Part shown: positions 9,465-18,200 of the stretch, one piece after another
How the letters are laid out: each line of letters starts with the position of its first letter
How positions within the stretch are numbered: the first letter of the stretch is position 1
NCBI GenBank assembly: GCA_937625935.1
Contig: OW569380.1
Span: forward strand, 248,001-312,000
Source: Tetramitus jugosus
Lineage: Eukaryota > Heterolobosea > Eutetramitea > Acrasida > Vahlkampfiidae
Reading direction: 5' to 3'
DNA length: 64,000 bases
Program-made: the position numbers and the translations under genes
Notes under the pieces: generated by a model
Told to the model about the DNA's origin: nothing
What the model saw: only the letters and a program-made list of their open reading frames with translations
Databases searched by the model: none

Positions 9465-10538
9465 ATGCAAATCTTGTCTACCATGATGTCCAAGCCAACA
9501 GGCAACATTCACTTTGTTGGTCGGCGGTTCAACGTAGATTACATTTATTTTGACCTCCTGTTTCTATTCATTTGGGTCAGTGCCCTCATTGTTCTGGCTA
9601 TGCGCAAAACGAAGCTTCCACTTATTTTTGGCGCCGTCGGACTAATTGTATATTATTTGATTGACTGGGGAATTTGGCATTGCTTGACTGGAATCAGAAA
9701 AGTGAGTGGACCCATTCATCCAGCTCTTCTCATGCTCTGGGTTTCTGCCACACCAGGTATCGTACATCCTTCTTGGGTCATGCTCATGATTGAAGGTGTT
9801 TATCGTCACACACTGAGACGAAGGGACCTTTTTTTCTGGACAAGTCTTTTTTTTAGCGTTCAATTTATTCCGGCTATGCTACAGACGAATTTCCACGTCG
9901 ATGATCAGTTGATTACAATTTCGCGTGATATGGGTCGTGCGAGTCACGGCGTCATGATTTTTCTGTTTTGTCTCGGTTATGGCATTCTCATGTTTTGTCA
10001 AATCTCTGTGACGGATATGTTGAAGCTTTTTACTATTGGTATCACAGTGGAGGGATTCTTTGAGTATTCATTGTGGTTCAGTGGTATACGGAGCACAGCT
10101 TTCCGTGCTGTCGTGTTTGACACTGTGTTTGAATTCAATTGTGGCATTGGTTTATTGTTCTTTGCTTGGTCGTTGATGATACCAAAGGAACAGCGTGTCA
10201 TTTCACTTCCACAATTGAATTTACCTCCTGTTGTGTCTGCCATTCTGATCCGGAGAGGATGGATCCGTCCTTCCTCTGCCTCTGCATCGTTGTCTACTAC
10301 GATTGATATCAATGATTCTTCTGCTTCGATTGACAAGGAATTGTCACGGTCCACTGAGAATCATCATCACATATCCATGGCTGATATTGCAATGGATTTG
10401 TCATCTGTTGTTGTCAATGTTGTTGTTCCTAGTGATGAAATGGATGATTCATCCTCTGGTGTTACCATGAACAGATCACCTGATTCATCACTGTACTATT
10501 CAACGAAGAATACAATCGATGTGACGATACAATCCTAA
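9465..10538 (+). CDS. Seven-transmembrane protein of unknown family
   Basis: 357 residues from the ATG at 9465 (ATGs at 9483 and 9486 are alternatives). Seven hydrophobic segments are visible at roughly residues 24-42, 49-68, 82-110, 118-138, 154-174, 184-204 and 214-238, followed by a hydrophilic Ser/Asp/His-rich tail of about 110 residues. Between spans are conserved-looking polar and aromatic residues (DWGIWHCLTG, HPALLMLW, TPGIVHPSWVM). There is no GPCR DRY or rhodopsin Schiff-base lysine signature that I can point to. It could be a transporter or a receptor; no family recognised. The tail contains many Ser/Thr that could be regulatory phosphosites (inference). Confidence 0.8.
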   Translation: MQILSTMMSKPTGNIHFVGRRFNVDYIYFDLLFLFIWVSALIVLAMRKTKLPLIFGAVGLIVYYLIDWGIWHCLTGIRKVSGPIHPALLMLWVSATPGIVHPSWVMLMIEGVYRHTLRRRDLFFWTSLFFSVQFIPAMLQTNFHVDDQLITISRDMGRASHGVMIFLFCLGYGILMFCQISVTDMLKLFTIGITVEGFFEYSLWFSGIRSTAFRAVVFDTVFEFNCGIGLLFFAWSLMIPKEQRVISLPQLNLPPVVSAILIRRGWIRPSSASASLSTTIDINDSSASIDKELSRSTENHHHISMADIAMDLSSVVVNVVVPSDEMDDSSSGVTMNRSPDSSLYYSTKNTIDVTIQS

Positions 10539-10709
10539 TCATAACAATAAATTCTAATATTGGAAATGTTGTTCACCACCTGGTGGTGATGTCTCTTTCT
10601 TTATTCTCACTTAGTATAGATTCTCTAGATCTCTCCTATTTCACTTCTTGGTAAGGACTGGTTGTGTAATTGAATCTGAATATTTACAAAAAGTTCTAGT
10701 CTGTTGTGC

Positions 10710-11156
10710 TTAGTGCTTCGATGTTCCAGGTCTTGACCGAGAAGAAGAACGATTCAGTCCCAAAGTTAGAACTGTAATTGAACACGCTAACACCACTGCG
10801 ACAGTAACCAGAGAAAATAGTAGACACGAAGCCAAAGCTAACTTCCGATTTCGAAGAGAATTCGACCTTCTCCCCACGATAAATGCCAGAAGCCACGCTA
10901 CAGGGAAGAAGAACCCAACAACGAACAACATTAGTGTTGAATTGTTGCCGAGTGGGTCCTGCTTCGTTTCGTGAGTTGGAAGAGTTCCAATCTGTTGAGC
11001 GTACATGACTGAAGCATCCATATCAAGAGGAACTTCAACAAAGGAAGGATTGATCAATAACTCGTTACTTCTGGTCTTGGCATGATTTGGTTTCGTTTTG
11101 GGTGAGAAGCCGGCTGATATAGGTTCGTCATATGTGTTTCCTTCTTCTTGCATCAT
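10710..11156 (-). CDS. Small two-TM membrane protein, unknown
   Basis: 148 residues, ATG at 11156. The N-terminal about 75 residues are hydrophilic and Pro/Asn rich; two hydrophobic spans follow (about 79-96, with a FVVGFFFPVAWLLAF core, and 110-133), joined by a basic loop GRRSNSLRNRK, and a Ser/Arg-rich C-terminus SSSRSRPGTSKH. By the positive-inside rule the loop and possibly both ends lie on the cytosolic side or the loop alone does. No family recognised. The gene converges on the seven-TM gene, only 171 bp away. Confidence 0.7.
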   Translation of the reverse strand: MMQEEGNTYDEPISAGFSPKTKPNHAKTRSNELLINPSFVEVPLDMDASVMYAQQIGTLPTHETKQDPLGNNSTLMLFVVGFFFPVAWLLAFIVGRRSNSLRNRKLALASCLLFSLVTVAVVLACSITVLTLGLNRSSSRSRPGTSKH

Positions 11157-11268
11157 GTATTGTTAGGTTGAATGTTGTTATGTTGTTAGTGCTACTAAAG
11201 ATTTCTCTGTGGAGTGCAATCCTCTCAGCTTATCTTTTACTTCTATTCATTGTCGCTCCAGAAACTAA

Positions 11269-11857
11269 ATGAACTACATGGCTAACGAAGAGGTACACCA
11301 ATTTTTTTGGGAGTCCTCCAGTGTTGGTAACGTTTGTATCCACTCAACAGAGGGACGCGGCTAAAAAATGACACCCAGATTTCCATGCATGGAGACATCT
11401 TCGCGAAGTCCCAAAAAAACGCTGGTAAACTAGACCACCAATTCTTCTCCGCAGACATTGGATGTGCATTTAACTACTGGACCAATTGTCACCAGCATTA
11501 AACTTCCTTGGTCCTTTGGATGAATCATTGACGGAAGAAGAGCCACAAGAGTCATACGAGTGTTTAATGGATATGTATGGATGTGTAAGTCGATTAACAG
11601 AGTCTCTTGTCGGTGAACGTCCCATTGTTGACTGCCCTTTTCAGCGTTATTGCTCGGTTGTTCTCGATGGTAATGGATATCTCATAACCTACGCCTCCTT
11701 TCGGAACGACGGTTCTCTAGAAGCTAAAATGAGAGAGGCAATGATTGAAGGGCTCGAAAACGATGTTCAATCTATTGCTTCAGGTTACTCATTTATAGCG
11801 ATTACACGCCAAAACGACATATATTGGATGAATTCTCACATCTCCAGTATTGCATAG
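11269..11857 (+). CDS. LAMTOR4-like Ragulator subunit candidate (two exons)
   Basis: Proposed join: 11269..11326 and 11496..11857 (139 residues), removing a 169-nt intron that begins GTAACG and ends ACCAG; an alternative donor at 11336 keeps the same frame. The second exon alone has no ATG near its start, which prompted the search. The joined protein reads QFFWESSSVALNFLGPLDE then PFQRYCSVVLDGNGYLITYA, which aligns without gaps in the key parts to human LAMTOR4 (LVLSEGAVLASSGDLEN and PFKRLSVVFGEHTLLVTV as known for that family). LAMTOR4 is a roadblock-fold subunit of the lysosomal Ragulator scaffold for Rag GTPases and TORC1. A C-terminal extension of about 40 residues is unusual. Assignment is from remembered family sequence, so moderate confidence. 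Confidence 0.5.
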
Positions 11858-12214
11858 GAGGATAGGCTTCCTCGAATGTGGAGTACTCAATCCATGGGGG
11901 GTAAAGAAGTTCGTGCAAGCTGTTCAGACGTTGAGTCAGTGTTTTTTAACTGGACGCTTCCCAAGGTTGAATAGGTACAGTGTCGTAGGAGTATTTTCTT
12001 CCTGACCCATCGGTACTTTTCTTCCTTCGCTCACTGTTTACAGTGCCAAAAAGGAACGAGACACCCCTTTTAAAGAACTCCTCTGTTTACAGTATCCGTT
12101 GGCGGTCGGTCTCGTTCAAAACTAACCAGTCTAGACCTAAAGTAATTTCGATTGAGGAGCCCACAAGAACTACGGTGAATACTCCAACTAAACTTTTCTC
12201 GTTTTGGCCAAGAA
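11858..12214. other. Intergenic region upstream of the EF-hand gene
   Basis: 357 bp with no full-length gene. It contains two copies of a CTGTTTACAG sequence (ending near 12042 and 12094) that look like intron acceptors, and an open frame 12043-12231 lacking an ATG. A 5' exon of the EF-hand gene could therefore lie here, but I found no donor/acceptor pair that joins it in frame. Confidence 0.4.
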
Positions 12215-13363
12215 ATGTCCTCGTTGTTTCTTGACTCCAAGTTCTCGATATTTACTCTGGTACTTTATGCTCTGGTCAACGTTTCTATCATCTCACTAGA
12301 GGAGAAAACAAGAAACCTAATCAACATGGAAAATATAAGAAGAGTTTCTATCAGTACTTCGAAACACAATGGCAGTCTGGTACTATCTCCTAGCAAGTCT
12401 CTTTCTCCAACCAATGCTACGTACTACAAGAATGAATCGCGGAATTTCCTCACCGTACTGAAACCAATTGCTCAGACTAGTCCTAAAGTAGGGACAAAAA
12501 TCAATACCCGTTGCTCCACTCAAGTTGGAGCAAGTTTGGATCTTTCAAAACAAACAAGAAGAATCATTGTTGATACTAGAGAACATAACAACAACAGTAT
12601 TATTGAAGGTAAAGCAAGTCATCGGTCCTTTAGGCGGAATTCAGAAGTTCAAATAAGATCTAAATCAGTTCAATCTGCTGTTGATGTACCTGAGGACAAA
12701 GAAGATGATATCGACGATATTACGGAGAGTACGTTCAGTTTGTTTGATAAAGATGGAGATGGTCTATTGTCTGTGGAAGAACTGTTCATCATTCTCCATA
12801 ATCTAGGGAACTCGGTGACTGTTAGTGAACTTCGTGAATTGATTCGAGATATTGGTTCGGGAGAAAACGGAATATCGTTACAAGACTTTAAACTACTGCT
12901 AAGTTCCCCTTTTCAAGATCTCTTGCCAAGGTATGAAACAAAAACTGAGATACCGAAACGTACCAGAAGCTCAAAGAGAAATCGTGGGGATAGGAAAAAG
13001 ATGAAAGATCAAGGAGATCAGCCTTATTTGAAACAATCGAATTCGGAGAAGAAAGGATGGATTTCAAAGTTGTGGAGTCAAATTAGGCATAAGAACAGCT
13101 CGCCTGATCCCAAACGGAACCAGAGACGAAGAAGTCAATGGGAGAACAGGTACAATCAAGGAGAATTGCTAGAGGTATTTAATGTGTTCGATGCAGATGG
13201 TGATGGCTTGGTGAGTTCAGTCGAAATTCGCAGCGTTATTGACAAACTTGGCATACACATTGCGTTCTCACAATCTGAGATCGATGATTTGATAGACAGT
13301 GTCGACAAGGACTTTGACAACTGCATAACATACGAGGAATTTTGTAGTCTCCTTGTGTGGTAA
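12215..13363 (+). CDS. EF-hand calcium-binding protein with two split EF-hand pairs
   Basis: 382 residues from the ATG at 12215. A hydrophobic stretch at about residues 8-28 could be a signal anchor, although it may instead be intronic if a 5' exon exists. Four EF-hand positions are visible: loop 1 DKDGDGLLSVEE (from about 178, canonical), loop 2 GSGENGISLQDF (degenerate), loop 3 DADGDGLVSSVE (from about 326, canonical) and loop 4 DKDFDNCITYEE (from about 365, near canonical). The two pairs are separated by about 110 very basic residues instead of the short calmodulin linker, and the first 150 residues are Ser/Thr rich. This is a calmodulin-like sensor with a disordered basic insert; binding partner unknown. 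Confidence 0.8.
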   Translation: MSSLFLDSKFSIFTLVLYALVNVSIISLEEKTRNLINMENIRRVSISTSKHNGSLVLSPSKSLSPTNATYYKNESRNFLTVLKPIAQTSPKVGTKINTRCSTQVGASLDLSKQTRRIIVDTREHNNNSIIEGKASHRSFRRNSEVQIRSKSVQSAVDVPEDKEDDIDDITESTFSLFDKDGDGLLSVEELFIILHNLGNSVTVSELRELIRDIGSGENGISLQDFKLLLSSPFQDLLPRYETKTEIPKRTRSSKRNRGDRKKMKDQGDQPYLKQSNSEKKGWISKLWSQIRHKNSSPDPKRNQRRRSQWENRYNQGELLEVFNVFDADGDGLVSSVEIRSVIDKLGIHIAFSQSEIDDLIDSVDKDFDNCITYEEFCSLLVW

Positions 13364-13554
13364 CTTCAACCTTTATTTATTGTAAACATCTTTTTTTGAA
13401 GAATCTCTCTTCCTTTTGTTCGCATCATAAATAGATGGTGTTTGTTTGAGATCTTGTGATAAGAACAGGTCATAAACAAGGCAAGTTCACAAAAATCAGT
13501 ATCAACAGTGAAAGAGTCAATCATTTATTGAAACAATAGAATACACAATCATCG

Positions 13555-14166
13555 ATGGCAATGAAGAACACTATTATTGGAGTTATCGTCATGAGTAATG
13601 GAGAAGATGAACCATTTGTAGAATATTATCCAAATGGTGCTCGTGCTTGCTTTGCTTCCGCCAGGGGCATCATGCTCGAAATCTTTACAAAGTTGTCACA
13701 GAGTCCATCGTTGTGGGGAGTGGAACACACGAGAACTCTTGTGAGTGAAAAGTACTTTTACAAATTCTTTTACAGACACTTCCCTCAATCAACCATTCTC
13801 GTGGTTGCCGAACCTGAAGTACGACTCAGAATAGTGACCACCTTATTGAACGAAGTTCAGAACGAGATTCTGCACATGCAACACCCATCTTATCGAGCAC
13901 TGAACAACGCAGTCAAGGACAGTGTAGAAAAAGCGAATCGAATGGGAAGCAACGACAAGATTACAATGATCCAGCAGCAAGTTGATGACATGAGAGATGC
14001 CATGGTTGAAAACTTGGAACAAGTCATTGGTCGAAGTGTTCAGATCGAAGTGGTAGAATCAAGGACTGATGATCTGGCTCAGACTGGAAAGTTGTTCAGG
14101 AGAGACACGAGAAAAGTCAGATGCCTAACAGTGTGTCGTGGAATACTCTGTTGTGGCTTCTGCTAA
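13555..14166 (+). CDS. Longin-type R-SNARE with cysteine-rich C-terminus instead of a TM helix
   Basis: 203 residues. Residues 1-115 resemble a longin domain (TIIGVIVMSNGED, then RTLVSEKYFYKFFYRH). Residues about 135-190 form a SNARE motif with a central arginine R160 in VIGRSVQIEVV at the zero-layer position, so an R-SNARE that would pair with Q-SNAREs to drive membrane fusion. There is no transmembrane segment; the protein ends CLTVCRGILCCGFC, six cysteines in the last 14 or so residues, suggesting palmitoylation or other lipid anchoring. It differs from the true YKT6 at 28448-29215, which has a CAAX box. It may be a lineage-specific VAMP/YKT6 relative. Confidence 0.75.
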   Translation: MAMKNTIIGVIVMSNGEDEPFVEYYPNGARACFASARGIMLEIFTKLSQSPSLWGVEHTRTLVSEKYFYKFFYRHFPQSTILVVAEPEVRLRIVTTLLNEVQNEILHMQHPSYRALNNAVKDSVEKANRMGSNDKITMIQQQVDDMRDAMVENLEQVIGRSVQIEVVESRTDDLAQTGKLFRRDTRKVRCLTVCRGILCCGFC

Positions 14167-14702
14167 TATCCTTCATCATCATCACATAAACAATCATCAT
14201 TATTGTATCTCAAATACTATTTATTATCAAATTTGGGTGAGGGTAGTGAGTGACATTGATAGTCACCTCACTCCTCACAAAGGAAGAAACGACGCTTGAC
14301 CGACCACCATATATGGATGGAAATACAAATGATGATGCCTTCAATCAATCACCTCTCGTTAAATGTGCACGCACGGCAGCATTTGTTGTTGTTGTTCTTC
14401 TTCTTGAACCAACACACACACTTCAGTACTGACCACACGCTACACATCGAGAGGCAATCCCGGACACTTGACAATTCACAACAACATAGTTGAATTGACA
14501 ATGCCCTCTACAATGCTTGTTTGGCATTCTCTCTCTTGTAGACACACACACATACGCGAAAAATGGCTGGAGCACGCGAATCTGTCCCTTGAGTAAGTTT
14601 GTACTCCAGTTAAAAATTTGCAACAGTATATATATAAAGACCGGTCCTCCTATCGCTTCTTTCACACATGCACGCTTTCATGCATGGTTCATTCTTGTGT
14701 GT
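14167..14702. other. Convergent 3' intergenic region with a TATA-like run
   Basis: 536 bp between the ends of two converging genes. It carries a TATATATATAAA run at 14627-14638 and a CACACA...TGTGTG inverted repeat around 14661-14701. No open frame here looks protein coding, so the TATA-like run has no obvious gene to serve; it may simply be AT-rich 3' UTR sequence or drive an unannotated RNA. Confidence 0.4.
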
Positions 14703-16505
14703 TTAATAGCCGTTGGAACGTCCACCGTAGCCACCAGAGCTTCCGAAGCCTCTGTTGCCACCACCACCACCACCACCACCAAAAGAGCTTCTACCGCCGC
14801 CATAGCCACCACTGCTATAGCCACCATAACCGCCGCCTCTGCCGCCAGTTGGTCTTCTCTTGTCAAACTTGGAGAGACGAGCTTCTTCGTGTGCTCTCAA
14901 CAAACCGGTTGGAACGGTTTGGTTGGCATCCTTCAAAAGCTTCATCAAATCAGAAGCGATACCCTTGTTCTTGTCAGTGAAGAAAGCAGTGGCAACACCC
15001 TTGTTACCAGCTCTTCCAGTTCTACCAATTCTGTGAACATAGTCATCAATGTTCTCTGGCAAATCAAAGTTGATAACGTGTTGAACGTTTGGAATGTCCA
15101 ATCCTCTGCTGGCCACATCAGTAGCAACCAAAACAGGGGTGGCTCCCTTCTTGAACTGCTTGAGAGCATACTCTCTTTCTCTTTGAGAGCGATCACCGTG
15201 AATAGAGCCTGTACGATAACCGTTTTGAATCAAAAATTCTTCAAGCATGTCAGCATTTTGCTTTGTGGCAGTAAAGATCAATGTAAGACCTTCTTGGGTG
15301 CCTCTGGTCAAGTGTTGCAACAAGAGTTCACGCTTGTTAAACTCTTCACAAAACTCAAATTGTTGAGTAATGTCGTCAGTGGTGGCACCGACACGGCCCA
15401 CAGTCAAGAAAATGTAATCGTGCAAAAAGTCTCTTGCCATGCCTTGAATTTGCTTTGGGAAAGTGGCACTAAACATGAGTGTGCTTCTCTGTCCTGGCTC
15501 AGGCATTCCAGTCTTTTCGACAATGTAACGAATCTGTTGTTCGAAACCCATGTCAAGCATACGATCTGCTTCGTCCAATGTCAAGAATTGGATACCAGAG
15601 AGAGAGACGTGTCCTCTGTCAATCAAATCAACCAATCTTCCAGGTGTGGCCACAAGGATCTCACATCCATAATTGAGTTGTCTAATTTGACTTCTAATGT
15701 CAGCGCCTCCGTACACGCAAACTGATCTCAAACCAGTCTTGTACAAAAACTTTCTAGATTCGTCATAAATCTGAGTGCACAATTCTCTTGTAGGTGCCAA
15801 AACGAGTGCACTTGGAACGCACTTTGGAGTCATACCGACCATGTCTTGAGAAGTTGGCTTGGAGATTCCATTGTTCAACAGAGTCATAATCATGGGGAAC
15901 AAGAATCCACCAGTCTTACCAGAACCAGTCTGAGCACAAGCCATCAAGTCTCGTCCAGCAGAAACAATAGGAATACTGTATTTTTGGACAGGAGTTGGCT
16001 TTGTAAACTTGGCTCTCTCCAAATTATCAACCAATAATTTGGGAAGCTTTGCTCCTTCAAAGGAATCAATAGGTTGTGGACAGTTGGCTCCACGAGTCTC
16101 CACAGGAATATTGTCATAATTGTCAAAGTTGATTCCAGTGTTACCACTATTCTTGAACAAGAGCTCTTCATTCTCTTCGTGACGAGTGTAGGCGTCTCTT
16201 CCACCACCACTTCCACCAAAGAAACCACCTTGTTGACCACCACGTGAAGATGGACCTCTTTGGTATCTGTCTCTTGGTTGATAATCATCCTGTTGTTGAT
16301 CATCACCACCAAAGCTTCCCCAGTCTCCTCTAGTTCTAGAGTTGCCTTGTGTGAATCGAGAAGCACTTCTTGGTTGTTGATCTCTATCACCACCACTTCC
16401 ACCAAAAGAGGAGGAAGATGATTGAGAGCCTTCCATGATTTGCTTTCTCATGAATGGAGGAACGTACTTGCGTGGTCCTCCTGTTGTTGTATCGTTTGAT
16501 GCCAT
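14703..16505 (-). CDS. DED1: DEAD-box RNA helicase, DDX3/Ded1 subfamily
   Basis: 600 residues from the ATG at 16505. ATP-dependent RNA helicase of translation initiation. The start is chosen because the product begins [20 protein letters not shown], matching the Ded1/DDX3 N-terminal YVPPHLR-type motif. Visible helicase motifs: Q motif [13 protein letters not shown], motif I AQTGSGKT (about residue 190), motif Ib TPGR, motif II DEAD (about 310), motif III SAT, motif V DVASRGLD, motif [10 protein letters not shown] (about 490). N-terminal RGG/Ser-rich and C-terminal Gly/Ser/Tyr-rich tails are typical phase-separating regions. The frame remains open upstream for 134 codons and includes a mitochondrial-like presequence from an ATG at 16712; see findings. 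Confidence 0.95.
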   Translation of the reverse strand: MASNDTTTGGPRKYVPPFMRKQIMEGSQSSSSSFGGSGGDRDQQPRSASRFTQGNSRTRGDWGSFGGDDQQQDDYQPRDRYQRGPSSRGGQQGGFFGGSGGGRDAYTRHEENEELLFKNSGNTGINFDNYDNIPVETRGANCPQPIDSFEGAKLPKLLVDNLERAKFTKPTPVQKYSIPIVSAGRDLMACAQTGSGKTGGFLFPMIMTLLNNGISKPTSQDMVGMTPKCVPSALVLAPTRELCTQIYDESRKFLYKTGLRSVCVYGGADIRSQIRQLNYGCEILVATPGRLVDLIDRGHVSLSGIQFLTLDEADRMLDMGFEQQIRYIVEKTGMPEPGQRSTLMFSATFPKQIQGMARDFLHDYIFLTVGRVGATTDDITQQFEFCEEFNKRELLLQHLTRGTQEGLTLIFTATKQNADMLEEFLIQNGYRTGSIHGDRSQREREYALKQFKKGATPVLVATDVASRGLDIPNVQHVINFDLPENIDDYVHRIGRTGRAGNKGVATAFFTDKNKGIASDLMKLLKDANQTVPTGLLRAHEEARLSKFDKRRPTGGRGGGYGGYSSGGYGGGRSSFGGGGGGGGNRGFGSSGGYGGRSNGY

Positions 16506-17203
16506 ATTTTTGTTGTTATGGTTGTTGTTGTTGTTGTTGTTGTTGTTGGTTTTTTTGTTGGGTTGATTTTTGTTGTTGCGAATTTGTGAAAAGAATTCTG
16601 CTTCAGGGTTCTTTTGGGAATAGAACCTAGGTAAAGACAGAGTTTTAAGCAGTTGCGATTGTCGGGATGAGTAGACAAAAGTGGACCGTGGTGCACGAAA
16701 TAGAGATAGCATTTGGAAATTGTTTGGTTCGAATAATGTGATGATGAGAGAAAGCAAACAGCTTTTTTTTTGTAAGTTGTGTGAAGTTGCTGTTGTGTGT
16801 GTTCTAGTCAGAAATTGAATCGACGTCTGCTTTTTGTAAAGTAAGGTTGCACAAAAGTTTGTTTGTGTGGTGTAGAGTCGTCGAGGAGGAATGAAGCAAC
16901 AATGCAAGGTTCAGAGTCACCTGGTGATTGAATCCAATGTGGGGGAGTATGTGTTTTGCTTTGCCGAAAGTTGAATGTGGTGTGAATATTCCCCGTTGCC
17001 TGCGTCATTTCACACGAAGAAGCCAAGTCGCAGGCGCATTCACGCAAACCAGGATAAACCTTGCCCACACGCAACACAAGCTCAGGCATGCCCATTTTTT
17101 CACACAAAAAAGATCTTCAACAAATATTTGCATGGGATCTTTTGTTCACTTTACAATTTCGAATAATCGGTCAATCTTCCGGAAGCAAAATCCGATCGCA
17201 TAT
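16506..17203. other. DED1 upstream region and gap to next gene
   Basis: About 700 bp between the DED1 start and the stop of the next minus-strand gene. The first about 200 bp (16506-16712) are an in-frame extension with a (TTG)n tract coding for Asn on the minus strand. Beyond 16907 nothing protein-like is seen; the DED1 promoter should lie here. Confidence 0.45.
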
Positions 17204-18103
17204 TCAGTCCTTAGTTGCCTGCTTATTGTATTGAGTGATGGGTGTTGAGAAGTCAGTGTTCTTCGCAAAAGGATTTCTACTTGTTACAGCACTGTGGTAG
17301 ATTTGAGTTTTGAGAGTGTCATCTCTGTTCCGCACTGCGTCTGAATAGATTGTGATTGGTGCATCCCTCAGATAAGATGTTTGATCGCTGGCATAGCTCA
17401 CACCAGAGAGGCCCTTTTCCAATATTGTTTCTTCCAAGTAGATTGGTTGTTGTTCATTCTTGCAATGATCAGATTTGTATGTAGAGCTAAAATTTTGCTT
17501 CAGGGCATTCTTATAATCTTCTTCCTCTCGGTCCAGTTCTCTGCTCTTTTCTTCTAATACTTGCATGTGCAATTGCCTTTCAATCATTTGTTGTCTCAGT
17601 TCAACACTTTTAATGTTCTGTGTATGATTCTTAAACATTTGTTGATTCGTTGTTACAAGCAAATGCTGATTGGGAGCTACATCGCCGTGAGCCATGACAT
17701 AGGTCTGCTCATTCTTCTGAGATGGATGCTTGACTGGAGCATCAATCAACAACCCAGTGGTTTGTCCGCCAATGTCCTTGGCAAACACAGCCGAGTTCAT
17801 TGTCCTAAACTTTTTGTCTCTCTCATCACCAGGTCCGTGGACGGCAGTAGTGTTCAGTTTCCCTTCTTGGAACAGTCTTTCCTTTTCTTCGTTCAAGATA
17901 CGTTCTTCAACCCAATTACCACTCAAAACTCCATGATTTTTCTGAGTTCTGTTGAAAGCAGGTTCTTCCACCCAATCACCATTGATTTGACTACTGTCGA
18001 GCTTATTGTACACTCTTTGTCTGGTGTCAATCTTGTTTTGGGTTCTGTATCCTTCGTATGGCTCTTTTGTCGTTGAAAATGTCTTTCTCAATGTACCTTC
18101 CAT
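17204..18103 (-). CDS. Possible axonemal (microtubule inner protein-like) protein
   Basis: 299 residues, soluble, basic, no signal or membrane span. It carries a duplicated motif: INGDWVEEPAFNRTQK and LSGNWVEERILNEEKE, followed by a segment with SAVFAKDIG, a coiled coil at about residues 165-205 (MIERQLHMQVLEEKSRELDR) and a C-terminus rich in Tyr/Ser/Thr/Asn (TSYLRDAPITIY, SRNPFAKNTDF). GNWxEER-type motifs and extended Tyr/Pro-containing loops are typical of ciliary microtubule inner proteins such as the CFAP107/SPAG8 style proteins, and an amoeboflagellate would need them; this is resemblance only. It lies 97 bp downstream of another minus-strand gene. Confidence 0.65.
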   Translation of the reverse strand: MEGTLRKTFSTTKEPYEGYRTQNKIDTRQRVYNKLDSSQINGDWVEEPAFNRTQKNHGVLSGNWVEERILNEEKERLFQEGKLNTTAVHGPGDERDKKFRTMNSAVFAKDIGGQTTGLLIDAPVKHPSQKNEQTYVMAHGDVAPNQHLLVTTNQQMFKNHTQNIKSVELRQQMIERQLHMQVLEEKSRELDREEEDYKNALKQNFSSTYKSDHCKNEQQPIYLEETILEKGLSGVSYASDQTSYLRDAPITIYSDAVRNRDDTLKTQIYHSAVTSRNPFAKNTDFSTPITQYNKQATKD

Positions 18104-18200
18104 TTGATGGTTCCTCAGCTCTGTGCTCTCTCTGGTCCTCTGGTCGCTGGAGTAGATCAGTTTTCAGTAAACTGTTGGCGCGAAAAATTCCGTTCTTGTC

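Noticed and set aside
12043-12234. Open frame before the EF-hand gene as a separate gene or 5' exon
   Set aside because: It has no ATG, and I found no splice combination linking it in frame to 12215-13363.
14517-15725. 402-codon open frame antisense to the DED1 helicase
   Set aside because: It has a Ser/Thr/Ile-rich, low-sense composition explained by codon bias of the opposite strand, and no domain is visible.
16508-16555. TTG-repeat tract as a possible regulatory or mobile element
   Set aside because: It is a simple repeat coding for Asn in frame with the DED1 extension, like many CAA/AAC tracts in this window.
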